A program made the translations under genes and the position numbers. The notes under the pieces are model-generated. The model searched no databases, had not been told where the DNA came from, and saw only the letters and a program-made list of their open reading frames with translations. From the NCBI RefSeq assembly GCF_020193575.1, contig NZ_JADYVD010000042.1, positions 1 to 64,000 on the forward strand: DNA of 64,000 nucleotides, given 5' to 3'. The DNA comes from Ensifer sp. IC4062. GTDB taxonomy: Bacteria > Pseudomonadota > Alphaproteobacteria > Rhizobiales > Rhizobiaceae. Every line of letters starts with the position of its first letter. Position 1 is the first letter of the stretch. Shown here piece after piece: positions 46,058 to 55,042 of the stretch.

Positions 46058-47187
46058 ACGCTCATGCTCAGCCTCTTTACAATGGCATCGAAGCGCCCGG
46101 CCGGTACACTCACCACCGCTTCGATCGGTCCATCACTAATGACATCAAGGCGCTTTCAACTGACAATTGGCATGGCCCGCTTTATATCCTGAAGGATTAT
46201 GCGGTGATCGCTGCCTGCGCGTTGCTGGTGCTTAGGGTAAGCTGGTGGTTTTATCCCCTCGCGGTGATAATGATCGGCGCCCATCAGCGAGGCATCTCCA
46301 CTATTTTGCACGATTCTGCGCACGGTGTGCTGACAAAGAATCGTCTGCTGAACTTCCTCCTCGGCACATTGCCAACTGCTTGGCCCATCTTTCAACGCCA
46401 TTTCGCCTACAAGGAATCCCACGTCTATAGCCATCACCCCTTCCTCGGCCGAGCCGATGCAGATCCTGACCTGGAATTCTTCATCACGGAAGGTGTTTTC
46501 ACACCACAAGCGGATCGCTCCTTCGTTTGGAAGATCATCATCCTGCCCCTTCTTGGATCGAAAACCTACGCCTATCTGAAGTATCTGGTCCGCAACAGAT
46601 ACCAAATGATCCTCGATTCCCTCTCAAGCAAGGAGAGTTCAGCGCGGGTAAAGCGTGGGGGAAAGTGGCGTTGGGAATTCGATTGCTGGGGCTTCTACAC
46701 ATTCTGGACTTGTGTCGTCATGCTTGCGCTAGGCTATGGCTACTTCCCGGAATTCGTTCTTCTCTGGATCGTTCCCTACCTCACCTCATTTCACATCATA
46801 GGTTGGTTTATCGAGATGTCTGAGCATTGCAGCTCCATCGACAACCAGAACGTGAACCTGCATATGGCCCGAAACCGCCAAAGCCGCCATATCGAGAAGT
46901 GGCTGACCGCGATCAACAACGACAATTATCATCTCGATCATCATCTCGATCCGACCACCCCATTCTGGCGTCTACCCGAAGCACATGCCATCCGCATGAG
47001 GGACTCCGCCTATGCGACGCACTGTTCCGAAACGGGGGGGATATTCCAGTCTGGCCCAAATGGCGAACCTTCGATTTTGAAACTGATCCGCGACCAGAAT
47101 CGGAAGCGCTTCGCCAAACAACGCTGGATCGCCGGCGCGAACGCTACCTATAGAGAAGAACGTACTCCCGGAGCGACCCAATGTTGA
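46054..47187 (+). CDS. histidine-box membrane desaturase (RtxC-like)
   Basis: A 377-residue fatty-acid-desaturase-superfamily di-iron membrane enzyme. Three His boxes are present: HDSAH at 86-90, HVYSHH at 123-128 and HLDHH near 292-296, with hydrophobic stretches near residues 50-80 and 215-250. In B. elkanii an enzyme of this type, RtxC, puts the vinyl-ether double bond into dihydrorhizobitoxine, and that role fits here better than lipid desaturation because of its neighbours. It starts by ATGA overlap with the decarboxylase and overlaps the next gene by 7 bp. Confidence 0.85.
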   Translation: MNAHAQPLYNGIEAPGRYTHHRFDRSITNDIKALSTDNWHGPLYILKDYAVIAACALLVLRVSWWFYPLAVIMIGAHQRGISTILHDSAHGVLTKNRLLNFLLGTLPTAWPIFQRHFAYKESHVYSHHPFLGRADADPDLEFFITEGVFTPQADRSFVWKIIILPLLGSKTYAYLKYLVRNRYQMILDSLSSKESSARVKRGGKWRWEFDCWGFYTFWTCVVMLALGYGYFPEFVLLWIVPYLTSFHIIGWFIEMSEHCSSIDNQNVNLHMARNRQSRHIEKWLTAINNDNYHLDHHLDPTTPFWRLPEAHAIRMRDSAYATHCSETGGIFQSGPNGEPSILKLIRDQNRKRFAKQRWIAGANATYREERTPGATQC

Positions 47188-48527
47188 CTAAATCCCAGAA
47201 AAACGGACCTGCAACACAACTGGATCCAACGCCGGCCCTGCATGTGGAGACGGCAGTTCTGCATGGCAGCTATCGTTGCGATCCGGCGACCCTTGCAACA
47301 ACTGTCCCTATCTACCTCTCGAACGCCTATGCTTTCGAATCCATTGAGCACGCATCGGACGTCTTCGATCTACGCCGCGAGGGGCGCACCTATTCGCGGT
47401 TGATGAACCCGACGACGGATATATTCGAGCAACGCGTTGCGGCTCTGGAGGGTGGCATCGCCGCCTTGGCAACTTCGTCGGGGCAAGCTGCGATTATGCT
47501 TGCGATCCTGAACATTGCTGCTGCCGGGGATAACATCGTGAGTTCCGCTCACCTATATGGTGGGACAATCAATCTGCTCGCCGGCACGTTTCAACGGCTC
47601 GGGATCGAAACGCGCTTTGTCGATCCGAGCGATCCCGAACGCTTCCGTGAAGCCTCGGACCACCGCACGCGCTGTTGGTTTGCCGAAGCGTTGCCCAATC
47701 CGAAGCTCAGCCCCTTCCCAGTCGTCGAGGTTGGGGCGATCGCGCATGAACTCGGGATCCCGCTCATCATCGACAACACAATGACCCCTCTCATCACACG
47801 CCCCCTTGAACTTGGCGCCCATGTGACCTTGCACTCTACTTCAAAATATATCTGCGGCCATGGCACCACGATCGGTGGCATTATCGTCGATGGCGGTACC
47901 TTCGATTGGGCCGCTTATTCCGAGCGTTTTCCGTTGATGACGTCTCCTGACATTTCCCATGGCAACATCCGCTGGCTCGATGCGGCGCGTGATCTGCCCG
48001 GCCCCTATGGATCCAGCCCGTACTTGCTCAAGATGCGCAACACACTCATGCGTGACTTCGGACCCTGCCCGTCACCATTCGCATCATTTCTCTGCATCCA
48101 AGGCCTGGAAACGCTAACTTTGCGAATGCCACGACATTGCTCCAATGCTCGCCAACTCGCCGAGTATCTCAAGGCGCATACCAGCGTTCTCGACGTCACC
48201 TATCCGACTTTTGGCGGGACTGTCGAACGGCATCGTGCCGAGCAGAACATGGGCGACCATGGAGGCCCCATGATCGTCTTCGAGATCGCTGGAGGCATCG
48301 ATGCCGGTCGCCGTTTTATCGAGCGCCTGCAGCTCGTCTACCACGTTTCAAATATTGGCGACGCGAGGACGCTCGCCACACATCCAGCCTCGACGACGCA
48401 TGCTTCGGTGCCACGCGAGGCGCGTCTGGCTGCCGGCGTTCGCGACGGAACAATTCGCATCTCCGTTGGACTTGAGCATATTGAGGATATCGTCGCCGAC
48501 ATCGGGCAAGCCCTTGACCGAGCCTAA
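47181..48527 (+). CDS. O-acetylhomoserine sulfhydrylase-like PLP enzyme
   Basis: A 448-residue Cys/Met-metabolism PLP-dependent enzyme (cystathionine gamma-synthase superfamily). The PLP lysine is K222 in LHSTSKYICGHGTTIGG. Other family markers are YSRLMNPTTDIFEQRVAALEGG and ATSSGQAA near residue 98, and IDNTMTPL near 198. Normal members add thiols to activated homoserine. The C-terminal half of RtxA in rhizobitoxine synthesis belongs here and adds an alcohol (serinol). A methionine-related role would be the plain alternative. Overlap with the desaturase gene indicates coupling. Confidence 0.88.
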   Translation: MLTKSQKNGPATQLDPTPALHVETAVLHGSYRCDPATLATTVPIYLSNAYAFESIEHASDVFDLRREGRTYSRLMNPTTDIFEQRVAALEGGIAALATSSGQAAIMLAILNIAAAGDNIVSSAHLYGGTINLLAGTFQRLGIETRFVDPSDPERFREASDHRTRCWFAEALPNPKLSPFPVVEVGAIAHELGIPLIIDNTMTPLITRPLELGAHVTLHSTSKYICGHGTTIGGIIVDGGTFDWAAYSERFPLMTSPDISHGNIRWLDAARDLPGPYGSSPYLLKMRNTLMRDFGPCPSPFASFLCIQGLETLTLRMPRHCSNARQLAEYLKAHTSVLDVTYPTFGGTVERHRAEQNMGDHGGPMIVFEIAGGIDAGRRFIERLQLVYHVSNIGDARTLATHPASTTHASVPREARLAAGVRDGTIRISVGLEHIEDIVADIGQALDRA

Positions 48528-49317
48528 AATAGTGACGGCGGTGGTAGAATGTAGCCCGGCGATCGTTGGTGTCGTTACCGACCGCCGAACGGTGGAGGGC
48601 GTTGACTATGAGACCGTGCGCGTGCGTTATCTCGAAGCCCTACGCTTTACGGCGGGCGTCTTGCCAATCGTCATCCCAGGGGGACTCACGGATCAGGATT
48701 TGCGGACCTGCTTGTCGGTCCTCAATGGCGTGCTGCTGACCGGAGCGGAGTCAAATGTATCACCTTCACTTTATGGGGGGCCAGAGGCTTGTCTAAAGAC
48801 GCTCGATCTCGACCGGGACAGGACAAGCTTTGCTGCGATCAAGATTGCGTTATCGTCGGGCATTCCCCTGTTCGGAATCTGCCGTGGGTTGCAAGAACTC
48901 AATGTCGCACTGGGCGGCACCCTCTCGAGCAACATCTCGGAAGGTGAACGTCGAATCGCTCATTCGGAAGACCTCTCTCTCCCGCGTGACCTTCAATATG
49001 CCCCCGCGCATGCAATTCTAGCTGAGGGCCACGGCCCTATCGCCCAGTGCATCCGCCGGTCGCATAAGGATCCAGTCCTGGTCAACACGCTGCATCGGCA
49101 GGGAATCGCGCAATTGGCCGATGGCCTTGCTGTTGATGCACGATGCGTGGACGGCGTCATCGAAGCCGTATCTGTAAAGGACGCGCCAACGTTTACTGCC
49201 GCTGTGCAATGGCATCCTGAATGGTTTCACGCTGAGGATCCGCTCAGCGTCGAAATCTTCCGTGCATTCGGCGAGGCCTGCTGCTCGCACATGATAACAA
49301 CAAAGTTACAGCCATGA
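48514..49317 (+). CDS. class-I amidotransferase / gamma-glutamyl hydrolase (peptidase C26, PuuD-like)
   Basis: A 267-residue alpha/beta protein of the PuuD/peptidase C26 family. Cys123 (PLFGICRGLQELNVALGG) is the nucleophile, and VQWHPEWFHAED supplies His and Glu of the triad. PuuD removes gamma-glutamyl groups from gamma-glutamylated amines. Here it may remove a gamma-glutamyl protecting group from a pathway intermediate. The start is uncertain: TTG 48514, overlapping the previous stop, or GTG 48532. It overlaps the exporter gene by 4 bp. Confidence 0.85.
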   Translation: MTEPKIVTAVVECSPAIVGVVTDRRTVEGVDYETVRVRYLEALRFTAGVLPIVIPGGLTDQDLRTCLSVLNGVLLTGAESNVSPSLYGGPEACLKTLDLDRDRTSFAAIKIALSSGIPLFGICRGLQELNVALGGTLSSNISEGERRIAHSEDLSLPRDLQYAPAHAILAEGHGPIAQCIRRSHKDPVLVNTLHRQGIAQLADGLAVDARCVDGVIEAVSVKDAPTFTAAVQWHPEWFHAEDPLSVEIFRAFGEACCSHMITTKLQP

Positions 49318-50237
49318 AGAATAAATATCTTTCGCCAATCCTTGGAGCCGTTTTTGCCCTTTTAGCAGCTCTGTCAAATGGGACCGTGGGGGTGCTTTCT
49401 CGGTCCGCCTTCAATGAAGGCCTCGACCACACCGCGGTCGCATTCTGGCGTTGCGGCATCGCGCTTTCGCTGCTGTCAATCGTCATCCTTTTGAGGCCTG
49501 CGGGCTTGGCCAGAGTCGGCTCCGAATTCACGGGGTCGTGGAAGATCGCCGTTTGCTCCGCGCTTGGCATCTTCACGCTTTATCATTTCGAAACCCGAGC
49601 TTTCGCTTATGCGCCGATCCCATTGGTTGCCATCCTTGTGTTCGCTGGCGGCCTTGGTGCAATCGCGCTCGACATCCTCATCCTGAAGGAAAGGGTAACG
49701 ACGCGCAAGGCGTTCGCTATGACCATGGTCTTTCTTGGAGGCAGCTTCCTGATTGCTGGTGACGGCCTGGTGATTGGAAGCATTGCCGGCGTCATCCTCG
49801 CCCTTATCGCGGGGCTAGGTTACGCCAGCTTTATATTCGCATGGAAGTTCTTTAAGCTCCGCTCATCCCTAGAGAATTTTTGGTGGTTCCTGGCTTATGG
49901 CTTTGTAATGCTCGCTGTTCCTTATGCTTGGAGTGGCGCACAAGTCCCGTCAGTAAACGCGCTACCAAGTTTGCTATCGCTCGGGGTTATTCCATCATTT
50001 TGTGGATTCTACTGCACAATTCTCGCTCTTCAGCGTATCGAGGCTTACAAGACGCAGGTCATCGAATCGAGCGAGCCATTCTTTTCCGCGCTCTTCGCAG
50101 CCGTATTCTTCGGCGAATGGCTGACAAGTTCAGGAATGTCTGCTGCACTGGCTATCATCGTCGGTGCGTTGATCACATCCATGCCTGAGCGCCGTGCCGT
50201 CTCCATGCAAGTACATCCAATTGGCGAAGGGGAGTAG
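49314..50237 (+). CDS. EamA-family (DMT) exporter
   Basis: A 307-residue drug/metabolite-transporter protein with about ten hydrophobic segments in two EamA halves (for example LGAVFALLAALSNGTVGVLSR at the N-terminus; VIESSEPFFSALFAAVFFGEWL near residues 250-270, the signature of the second half). Such proteins commonly export amino acids and related metabolites. As the last gene of the biosynthetic operon it is probably the product exporter. Coupled by ATGA overlap. Confidence 0.88.
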   Translation: MKNKYLSPILGAVFALLAALSNGTVGVLSRSAFNEGLDHTAVAFWRCGIALSLLSIVILLRPAGLARVGSEFTGSWKIAVCSALGIFTLYHFETRAFAYAPIPLVAILVFAGGLGAIALDILILKERVTTRKAFAMTMVFLGGSFLIAGDGLVIGSIAGVILALIAGLGYASFIFAWKFFKLRSSLENFWWFLAYGFVMLAVPYAWSGAQVPSVNALPSLLSLGVIPSFCGFYCTILALQRIEAYKTQVIESSEPFFSALFAAVFFGEWLTSSGMSAALAIIVGALITSMPERRAVSMQVHPIGEGE

Positions 50238-50434
50238 GGCACCATGCTTATTGGCCGGGTGCGGATGTCGCTGCGAAAACGGCCAACTGAAAGAACAAAC
50301 AGGAATATTCTGCTCGTGAGTTGAATGGGGGGTTAGATCTGCCGCGCAGATACGGACAGAACAAGCGGCATAATGACATAACAATGTCTTTATGCCATTG
50401 ACCAATCTCTCTCGTGCTGCCATTGTTGCGGTAT

Positions 50435-50620
50435 CGTGGTTCTGCGGATCGTCTGGTCCGGAGCTAAGAGGGAATCCGGTGACGGTGCGTGTTGCACCCA
50501 TGCCGGGACTGCCCCCGCAACTGTAGGCGGAGAACTGTCATCCAGCATGTCACTGAGGAAGACGCCTCGGGAAGACGGATGGCGGTGATGACCCGCAAGT
50601 CAGGAGACCTGCCGCGATAG
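50435..50620 (+). promoter_or_regulatory. cobalamin riboswitch upstream of metE
   Basis: The leader carries the hallmark blocks in order: GGGAATCCGGTG, GGGACTGCCCCCGCAACTGTA, a GTCACTG segment, CGGGAAG, GATGACCCGCAAG and the B12 box GTCAGGAGACCTGCC at 50599-50613. It lies 115 bp before metE. Binding of adenosylcobalamin should lower metE expression. Confidence 0.95.
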
Positions 50621-50735
50621 ATAACGTCCACGGGCGGGGTGTCCCGGTGTGCCGCTTTTGCGAACGGCGCGCTTTTGACCGTCTCGCCGATGCGTCGTGC
50701 CCATGCCTTGCCCATAACCTTCGGGGTACAAGGAA

Positions 50736-53087
50736 ATGAGCATCAAGACGGCAAACCTCGGCTTTCCCAGGATCGGCAGGAAACGCGAACTGAAATTCGC
50801 GCTCGAAAGCTATTGGGCAGGCAAGAGCGATGAAACGGCGCTCCTGGCGGCAGCGTGCGAGCTGCGCCAACGGCACTGGAAACTGCAGCAGGAACACGGG
50901 ATCGACGTGATCCCGTCGAACGACTTTTCGCTTTACGATCATGTTCTCGACCACGCGGTGATGGTCGGCGCCATTCCGGAAGGCTACGGCTGGACGGATG
51001 GACCGGTTGCGCCCGACACCTACTTCGCGCTCGCGCGAGGCGAGAGGGGCGGCAAGGAGGCCGATTGCGGCTGCATAAACCCGCACGACGCTGGCCGTCC
51101 GGCACTTGAGATGACGAAATGGTTCGACACGAACTACCACTACTTGGTCCCGGAATTTCAGGCGGGGCAGTGCTTCTCGCTCACCCGCAACAGACCACTC
51201 GACGCGTTCCTCGAAGCCAAGGAGATCGGCATTCACACGCGGCCCGTGGCCCTCGGTCCGGTGACCTTCCTCAAGCTCGGCAAGGCGCGCGACGGTTCGG
51301 ACCCGCTCGACCTCCTCGACCGGCTGCTCCCGGTCTACCGCCAGATCCTGACGGAGCTTCATGAGGCCGGTGCGGACTGGGTGCAGATCGACGAGCCGTG
51401 CCTAGTGCTCGACCTGACCGACAAGGAGCGGGATTGCCTGACGCGGGCGTTCTCGGCTGTCGCCCTAGCTGTTCCGGACCTTTCAATCATGGTGGCAAGT
51501 TACTATGGCGCCTACGCCGACAATCTTGCGGCTGCCCTCGCACTGCCAGTGGATGGTTTGCATATCGACGGCATCAGGGTCCCTGAAGAACTGAAGAGGA
51601 TCGTGGCGGATGCGCCACCGCATCTCACCCTCTCGCTCGGCGTGCTCGACGGCCGCAACGTCTGGCGTGCCGACCTGGATGCCGTTCTTCGTGACCTGGC
51701 CCCCCTGGTCGAGCAGCGGGCAGCGGACAGGCTGCAACTCGCACCCTCCTGCAGCCTGCTGCATCTGCCCTACGACCTTGCCGACGAGACGGCGCTCAAT
51801 CTCGAACTCAGGGCGTCGCTCAGCTTCGCGACCGAGAAACTCGAGGAACTGGCAGTGCTGAAACAGGCGCTCTCGGGCAACCGGGACGCGGTCGAAACGC
51901 GGATCGGGGCGTCGGTTCGGGCCGTGGCCGCTCGCCGGGCATCCCGCGAAGTGCATGATCCACTGGTCGAGGGGCGGTTGAAGTCTTTGACGCCGGAGAT
52001 GGCAAAGCGGGTAAGCCCATTCGCAGCGCGGAAAGATGTTCAGGCCCGCCATCTGTCCCTGCCGCCCTTGCCGACGACCACGATCGGATCCTTCCCGCAG
52101 ACCGCCGAGGTCAGGGCTGCCCGTGCAGCGCATCAGCGTGGTGAACTCTCGTATATCGACTACCGTGCCTTCCTCGCGCGGGAAACGGAGGCGGCGATCC
52201 GTTGGCAGGAGCACATCGGCATCGATGTGCTGGTGCATGGCGAGTTCGAGCGCAATGACATGGTTCAGTATTTCGCCGAGCAGATGGACGGGTATGCCTT
52301 CACCAGGAACGGCTGGGTTCAGAGTTACGGCTCCCGCTGCGTGCGCCCGCCGATCATTTTTGGTGACGTGTCGCGACAACGCCCGATGACCGTGGACTGG
52401 GCCCAGTTTGCGCAATCCAAGACCTCGAAGCCTGTCAAAGGCATGCTGACAGGGCCGGTGACCATGCTGCAATGGTCCTTCGTCCGTGATGACATCCCGC
52501 GTGCCGACGTGTGCCGCCAGATCGCACTTGCCATCCGCGACGAGGTGTCCGACCTCGAGACGGCGGGGATCGCGATCATCCAGATCGACGAGCCGGCACT
52601 CCGGGAAGGTCTGCCGCTGCGCCGTGCCAACTGGCAGCACTACCTGGACTGGGCGACCGAGAGCTTCCGCCTCTCGGCCTCCGGCGTTGCCGACCAGACC
52701 CAGATCCACACCCATATGTGCTATTCCGAGTTCAACGACATCATGCCGGCGATCGTCGCGCTCGATGCCGATGTCATCTCCATCGAGACCTCCCGGTCGA
52801 AGATGGAACTGCTCGATGCCTTCGGTGACACCCGCTATCCCAACGAGATCGGTCCCGGCGTCTACGACATCCACTCGCCGCGGGTGCCGGGAACTGAGGA
52901 GATGGTGGAACTCCTCCAGGCAGCGGCCAAACGCATCGATGCCGCACAGCTCTGGGTCAATCCGGATTGCGGCCTGAAAACCAGAGGATGGGCGGCGGTC
53001 AAGCCGGCGCTTGCCAACATGGTGGCCGCGGCCGGACTTCTCCGCGAGCGGCTCTCCGAAACCGACGGGTGGAGGATCAGCGCATGA
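50736..53087 (+). CDS. metE: cobalamin-independent methionine synthase
   Basis: A 783-residue MetE that methylates homocysteine from 5-methyltetrahydrofolate polyglutamate without B12. The N-terminal NLGFPRIGRKRELK and the C-terminal zinc/substrate domain are seen: TTTIGSFPQTAEVRAAR, HGEFERNDMVQYFAEQ, GPVTMLQWS, IDEPALREGLP, HTHMCYSEF (zinc His and Cys) and VNPDCGLKTRGW. Length is typical and the gene is intact. It follows a cobalamin riboswitch and overlaps the next gene by 4 bp. Confidence 0.97.
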   Translation: MSIKTANLGFPRIGRKRELKFALESYWAGKSDETALLAAACELRQRHWKLQQEHGIDVIPSNDFSLYDHVLDHAVMVGAIPEGYGWTDGPVAPDTYFALARGERGGKEADCGCINPHDAGRPALEMTKWFDTNYHYLVPEFQAGQCFSLTRNRPLDAFLEAKEIGIHTRPVALGPVTFLKLGKARDGSDPLDLLDRLLPVYRQILTELHEAGADWVQIDEPCLVLDLTDKERDCLTRAFSAVALAVPDLSIMVASYYGAYADNLAAALALPVDGLHIDGIRVPEELKRIVADAPPHLTLSLGVLDGRNVWRADLDAVLRDLAPLVEQRAADRLQLAPSCSLLHLPYDLADETALNLELRASLSFATEKLEELAVLKQALSGNRDAVETRIGASVRAVAARRASREVHDPLVEGRLKSLTPEMAKRVSPFAARKDVQARHLSLPPLPTTTIGSFPQTAEVRAARAAHQRGELSYIDYRAFLARETEAAIRWQEHIGIDVLVHGEFERNDMVQYFAEQMDGYAFTRNGWVQSYGSRCVRPPIIFGDVSRQRPMTVDWAQFAQSKTSKPVKGMLTGPVTMLQWSFVRDDIPRADVCRQIALAIRDEVSDLETAGIAIIQIDEPALREGLPLRRANWQHYLDWATESFRLSASGVADQTQIHTHMCYSEFNDIMPAIVALDADVISIETSRSKMELLDAFGDTRYPNEIGPGVYDIHSPRVPGTEEMVELLQAAAKRIDAAQLWVNPDCGLKTRGWAAVKPALANMVAAAGLLRERLSETDGWRISA

Positions 53088-53906
53088 AACGGGAATTCAT
53101 GAGCGAAGGGGAGCCGGCCGGAGGGCCGGCTCCCACAACGCTGATCGACATCGTATTTTCGGGCGCCACCAATCATCATGGCACGCTCTTCGGCGGCGCG
53201 GGCCTCTCCGCCACGGACCGGGTTGCCTTTGTCGGCTGCGACGAGACAGGGGCGTGTTCCCTTCGTCACCGCATCCTGCGAGCGGGTCGAATTCAAGAAG
53301 CCGGCCCATGTCGGCGAGATCCTATCCTTTGTGGCGACCCCGATGTGGGCTGGCCGGCGTTCGCTGACGGTAGAGGTCGAGATGCTCGCCGAGGCGATCA
53401 GCACGGGCGAGCGGCATCTCTGCACCCGTGGTGTCTTCCACATGGTCGCTTCGCTCGATCCCTCCCTGCGTGAGACCTGGTCGTTGCCGCCGCTGGCGAC
53501 CACGCATGACGTCCATTCGCCCGGAGACGTCCACATGGCGGATGTCATCTTCACCGACCAGGCCAACAGTTCCGGCGCGATGTTCGGTGGCGACGCGATC
53601 GCCTTCATGACCAAGCCGGCCCTTGTCGCGGCGTCGAGATTGTGCCGTAGACGGGCCGTGCTCGCCTCGTCGGAGCGTCTCGACTCTCATCACCCGATCC
53701 GGGTGGGATCGATCGTCGAGGCGGTGGCCCGAGTTGTTCCCGCTGGCAGAACCTCGATGACAGTCGAGGTGGAGCTTTGGGCGGAAGCGCTCCTGAGCAG
53801 TGAGCGCTGCCAGACGGCGAAAGGCCTCTTCGTCATGGTGGCCGTCGATGAAAACCAGAAGCCCGTTCCGGTTATCCCCGGTGAATTCGGCACAGGGGCA
53901 TCATAG
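53084..53906 (+). pseudogene. double hot-dog acyl-CoA thioesterase, frameshifted
   Basis: An ATG overlapping the metE stop opens TTLIDIVFSGATNHHGTLFGG and ATDRVAFV. The frame then breaks, and the next frame continues AATRQGRVPFVTASCERVEF through a second hot-dog domain (TDQANSSGAMFGGDAIAFM). One extra G at about 53234 explains the break. Restored, the protein would be about 273 residues, like YciA/cytosolic acyl-CoA hydrolase proteins with two hot-dog folds. It is either a real pseudogene or a base-call error. Co-transcribed with metE. Confidence 0.75.
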
Positions 53907-53944
53907 CCGTTGACGCGGATTTAACCTCGTCTACTATATCTAGT

Positions 53945-54135
53945 GTTCGAGGTTCCCTTCGATTCGTTTTCGGATCAGGGGCTAAGACGGGAATTCGGTA
54001 GCGGATATGAGGTCCGTGAAGCCGAGGCTGCCCCCGCAACTGTGAACGGCGAGCGCCTGCTCAATCATGCCACTGGGATTAACCGGGAAGGCGGAGAAGG
54101 CGCGATGACCCGTGAGCCAGGAGACCTGCCTTGAT
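53945..54135 (+). promoter_or_regulatory. cobalamin riboswitch upstream of nrdHIEF
   Basis: A second cobalamin riboswitch: GGGAATTCGGTAGCGG, GGCTGCCCCCGCAACTGTGA, CATGCCACTGGG, CCGGGAAGGC, GATGACCCGTGAG and the B12 box GCCAGGAGACCTGCC at 54116-54130. It precedes nrdH by about 260 bp. High cobalamin should shut off the B12-independent reductase genes. Confidence 0.95.
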
Positions 54136-54394
54136 CGAAACGTCCGTCGGCGGGGTGTCCGGCATGGTACGGCTGATTGCGTCCGGATGTCTCCGGTCAG
54201 GCTCGCCGTCCTCGCTGCCCCGTCAATTCGTCTGCTTCGGGGTGAAGGCCATGAACACGTCATTCCATATCAACGCTGATCCGTAGTCGTTTCGACTGCG
54301 GTCATCCGTATCGTCCTGTCCGCATTCCCGTTTCCGCTCTGGGCTGGCCTCAGTCCGGACGAGCCCTTCTGCGCACATATTTTACGAGGAACCC

Positions 54395-54616
54395 ATGTCG
54401 ATCACTGTCTATTCCAAGCCTGCCTGCGTTCAATGCACTGCCACCACCCGCGCCCTCGACCGCCAGGGCATCGACTACACCGTCGTCGACGTCTCGGAGG
54501 ACATGCAGGCCTGCGCCCTGGTGCACGAACTCGGCTACCGCCAGGTTCCCGTCGTCATCGCCGGTGAGCAGCATTGGGCCGGTTTCCGGCCTGATATGAT
54601 CGGCGCGCTCGCCTGA
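54395..54616 (+). CDS. nrdH: NrdH glutaredoxin-like protein
   Basis: A 73-residue thioredoxin-fold electron donor for class Ib ribonucleotide reductase. The active site is CVQC at residues 11-14 (SKPACVQCTATTRAL), with RQVPVVI cis-Pro and the WAGFRPDMI end typical of NrdH. GAGG stands before the ATG. First gene of nrdHIEF after the cobalamin riboswitch. Confidence 0.95.
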   Translation: MSITVYSKPACVQCTATTRALDRQGIDYTVVDVSEDMQACALVHELGYRQVPVVIAGEQHWAGFRPDMIGALA

Positions 54617-54628
54617 GGGAACGGTGCG

Positions 54629-55042
54629 ATGGGTGAGATCGTCTACTTCTCCAGTCGGTCGGAGAACACCCATCGTTTCGTCGAAAAGCTCGGCCTTCCG
54701 GGCCGCCGGATTCCGATGGGCGCCGGCGCCAGTCTGCAGGTGAGCTGCCCCTTCGTGCTCGTTGTCCCGACCTACGCCGACGAAAGTGGTAAAGGGGCCG
54801 TGCCCAAACAGGTCATCTGTTTCCTCAATGACGCGGATAACCGTTCGAACCTCCGGGGTGTCATCGCCGCGGGCAACAGCAACTTCGGCGAGACCTTCGG
54901 GCTTGCCGGCGACATCATCTCGCAGAAATGTCTGGTGCCGTACCTCTACAGGTTCGAGCTTCTCGGTACCGAGGAGGATGTCGCCAACGTTAAACACGGA
55001 TTGGAACGATTTTGGACACGGCAGTTCTCGAACGCCCTATGA
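54629..55042 (+). CDS. nrdI: NrdI flavodoxin-like protein
   Basis: A 137-residue flavodoxin-fold protein that supplies oxidant for assembly of the manganese-tyrosyl radical in NrdF. It shows [16 protein letters not shown] near the N-terminus, [17 protein letters not shown] and [19 protein letters not shown]. Typical length. The stop overlaps the likely nrdE start by 4 bp. Confidence 0.95.
   Translation: MGEIVYFSSRSENTHRFVEKLGLPGRRIPMGAGASLQVSCPFVLVVPTYADESGKGAVPKQVICFLNDADNRSNLRGVIAAGNSNFGETFGLAGDIISQKCLVPYLYRFELLGTEEDVANVKHGLERFWTRQFSNAL

Noticed and set aside
51483-52874. 463-residue minus-strand open frame
   Set aside because: It is antisense to metE and has no family resemblance.
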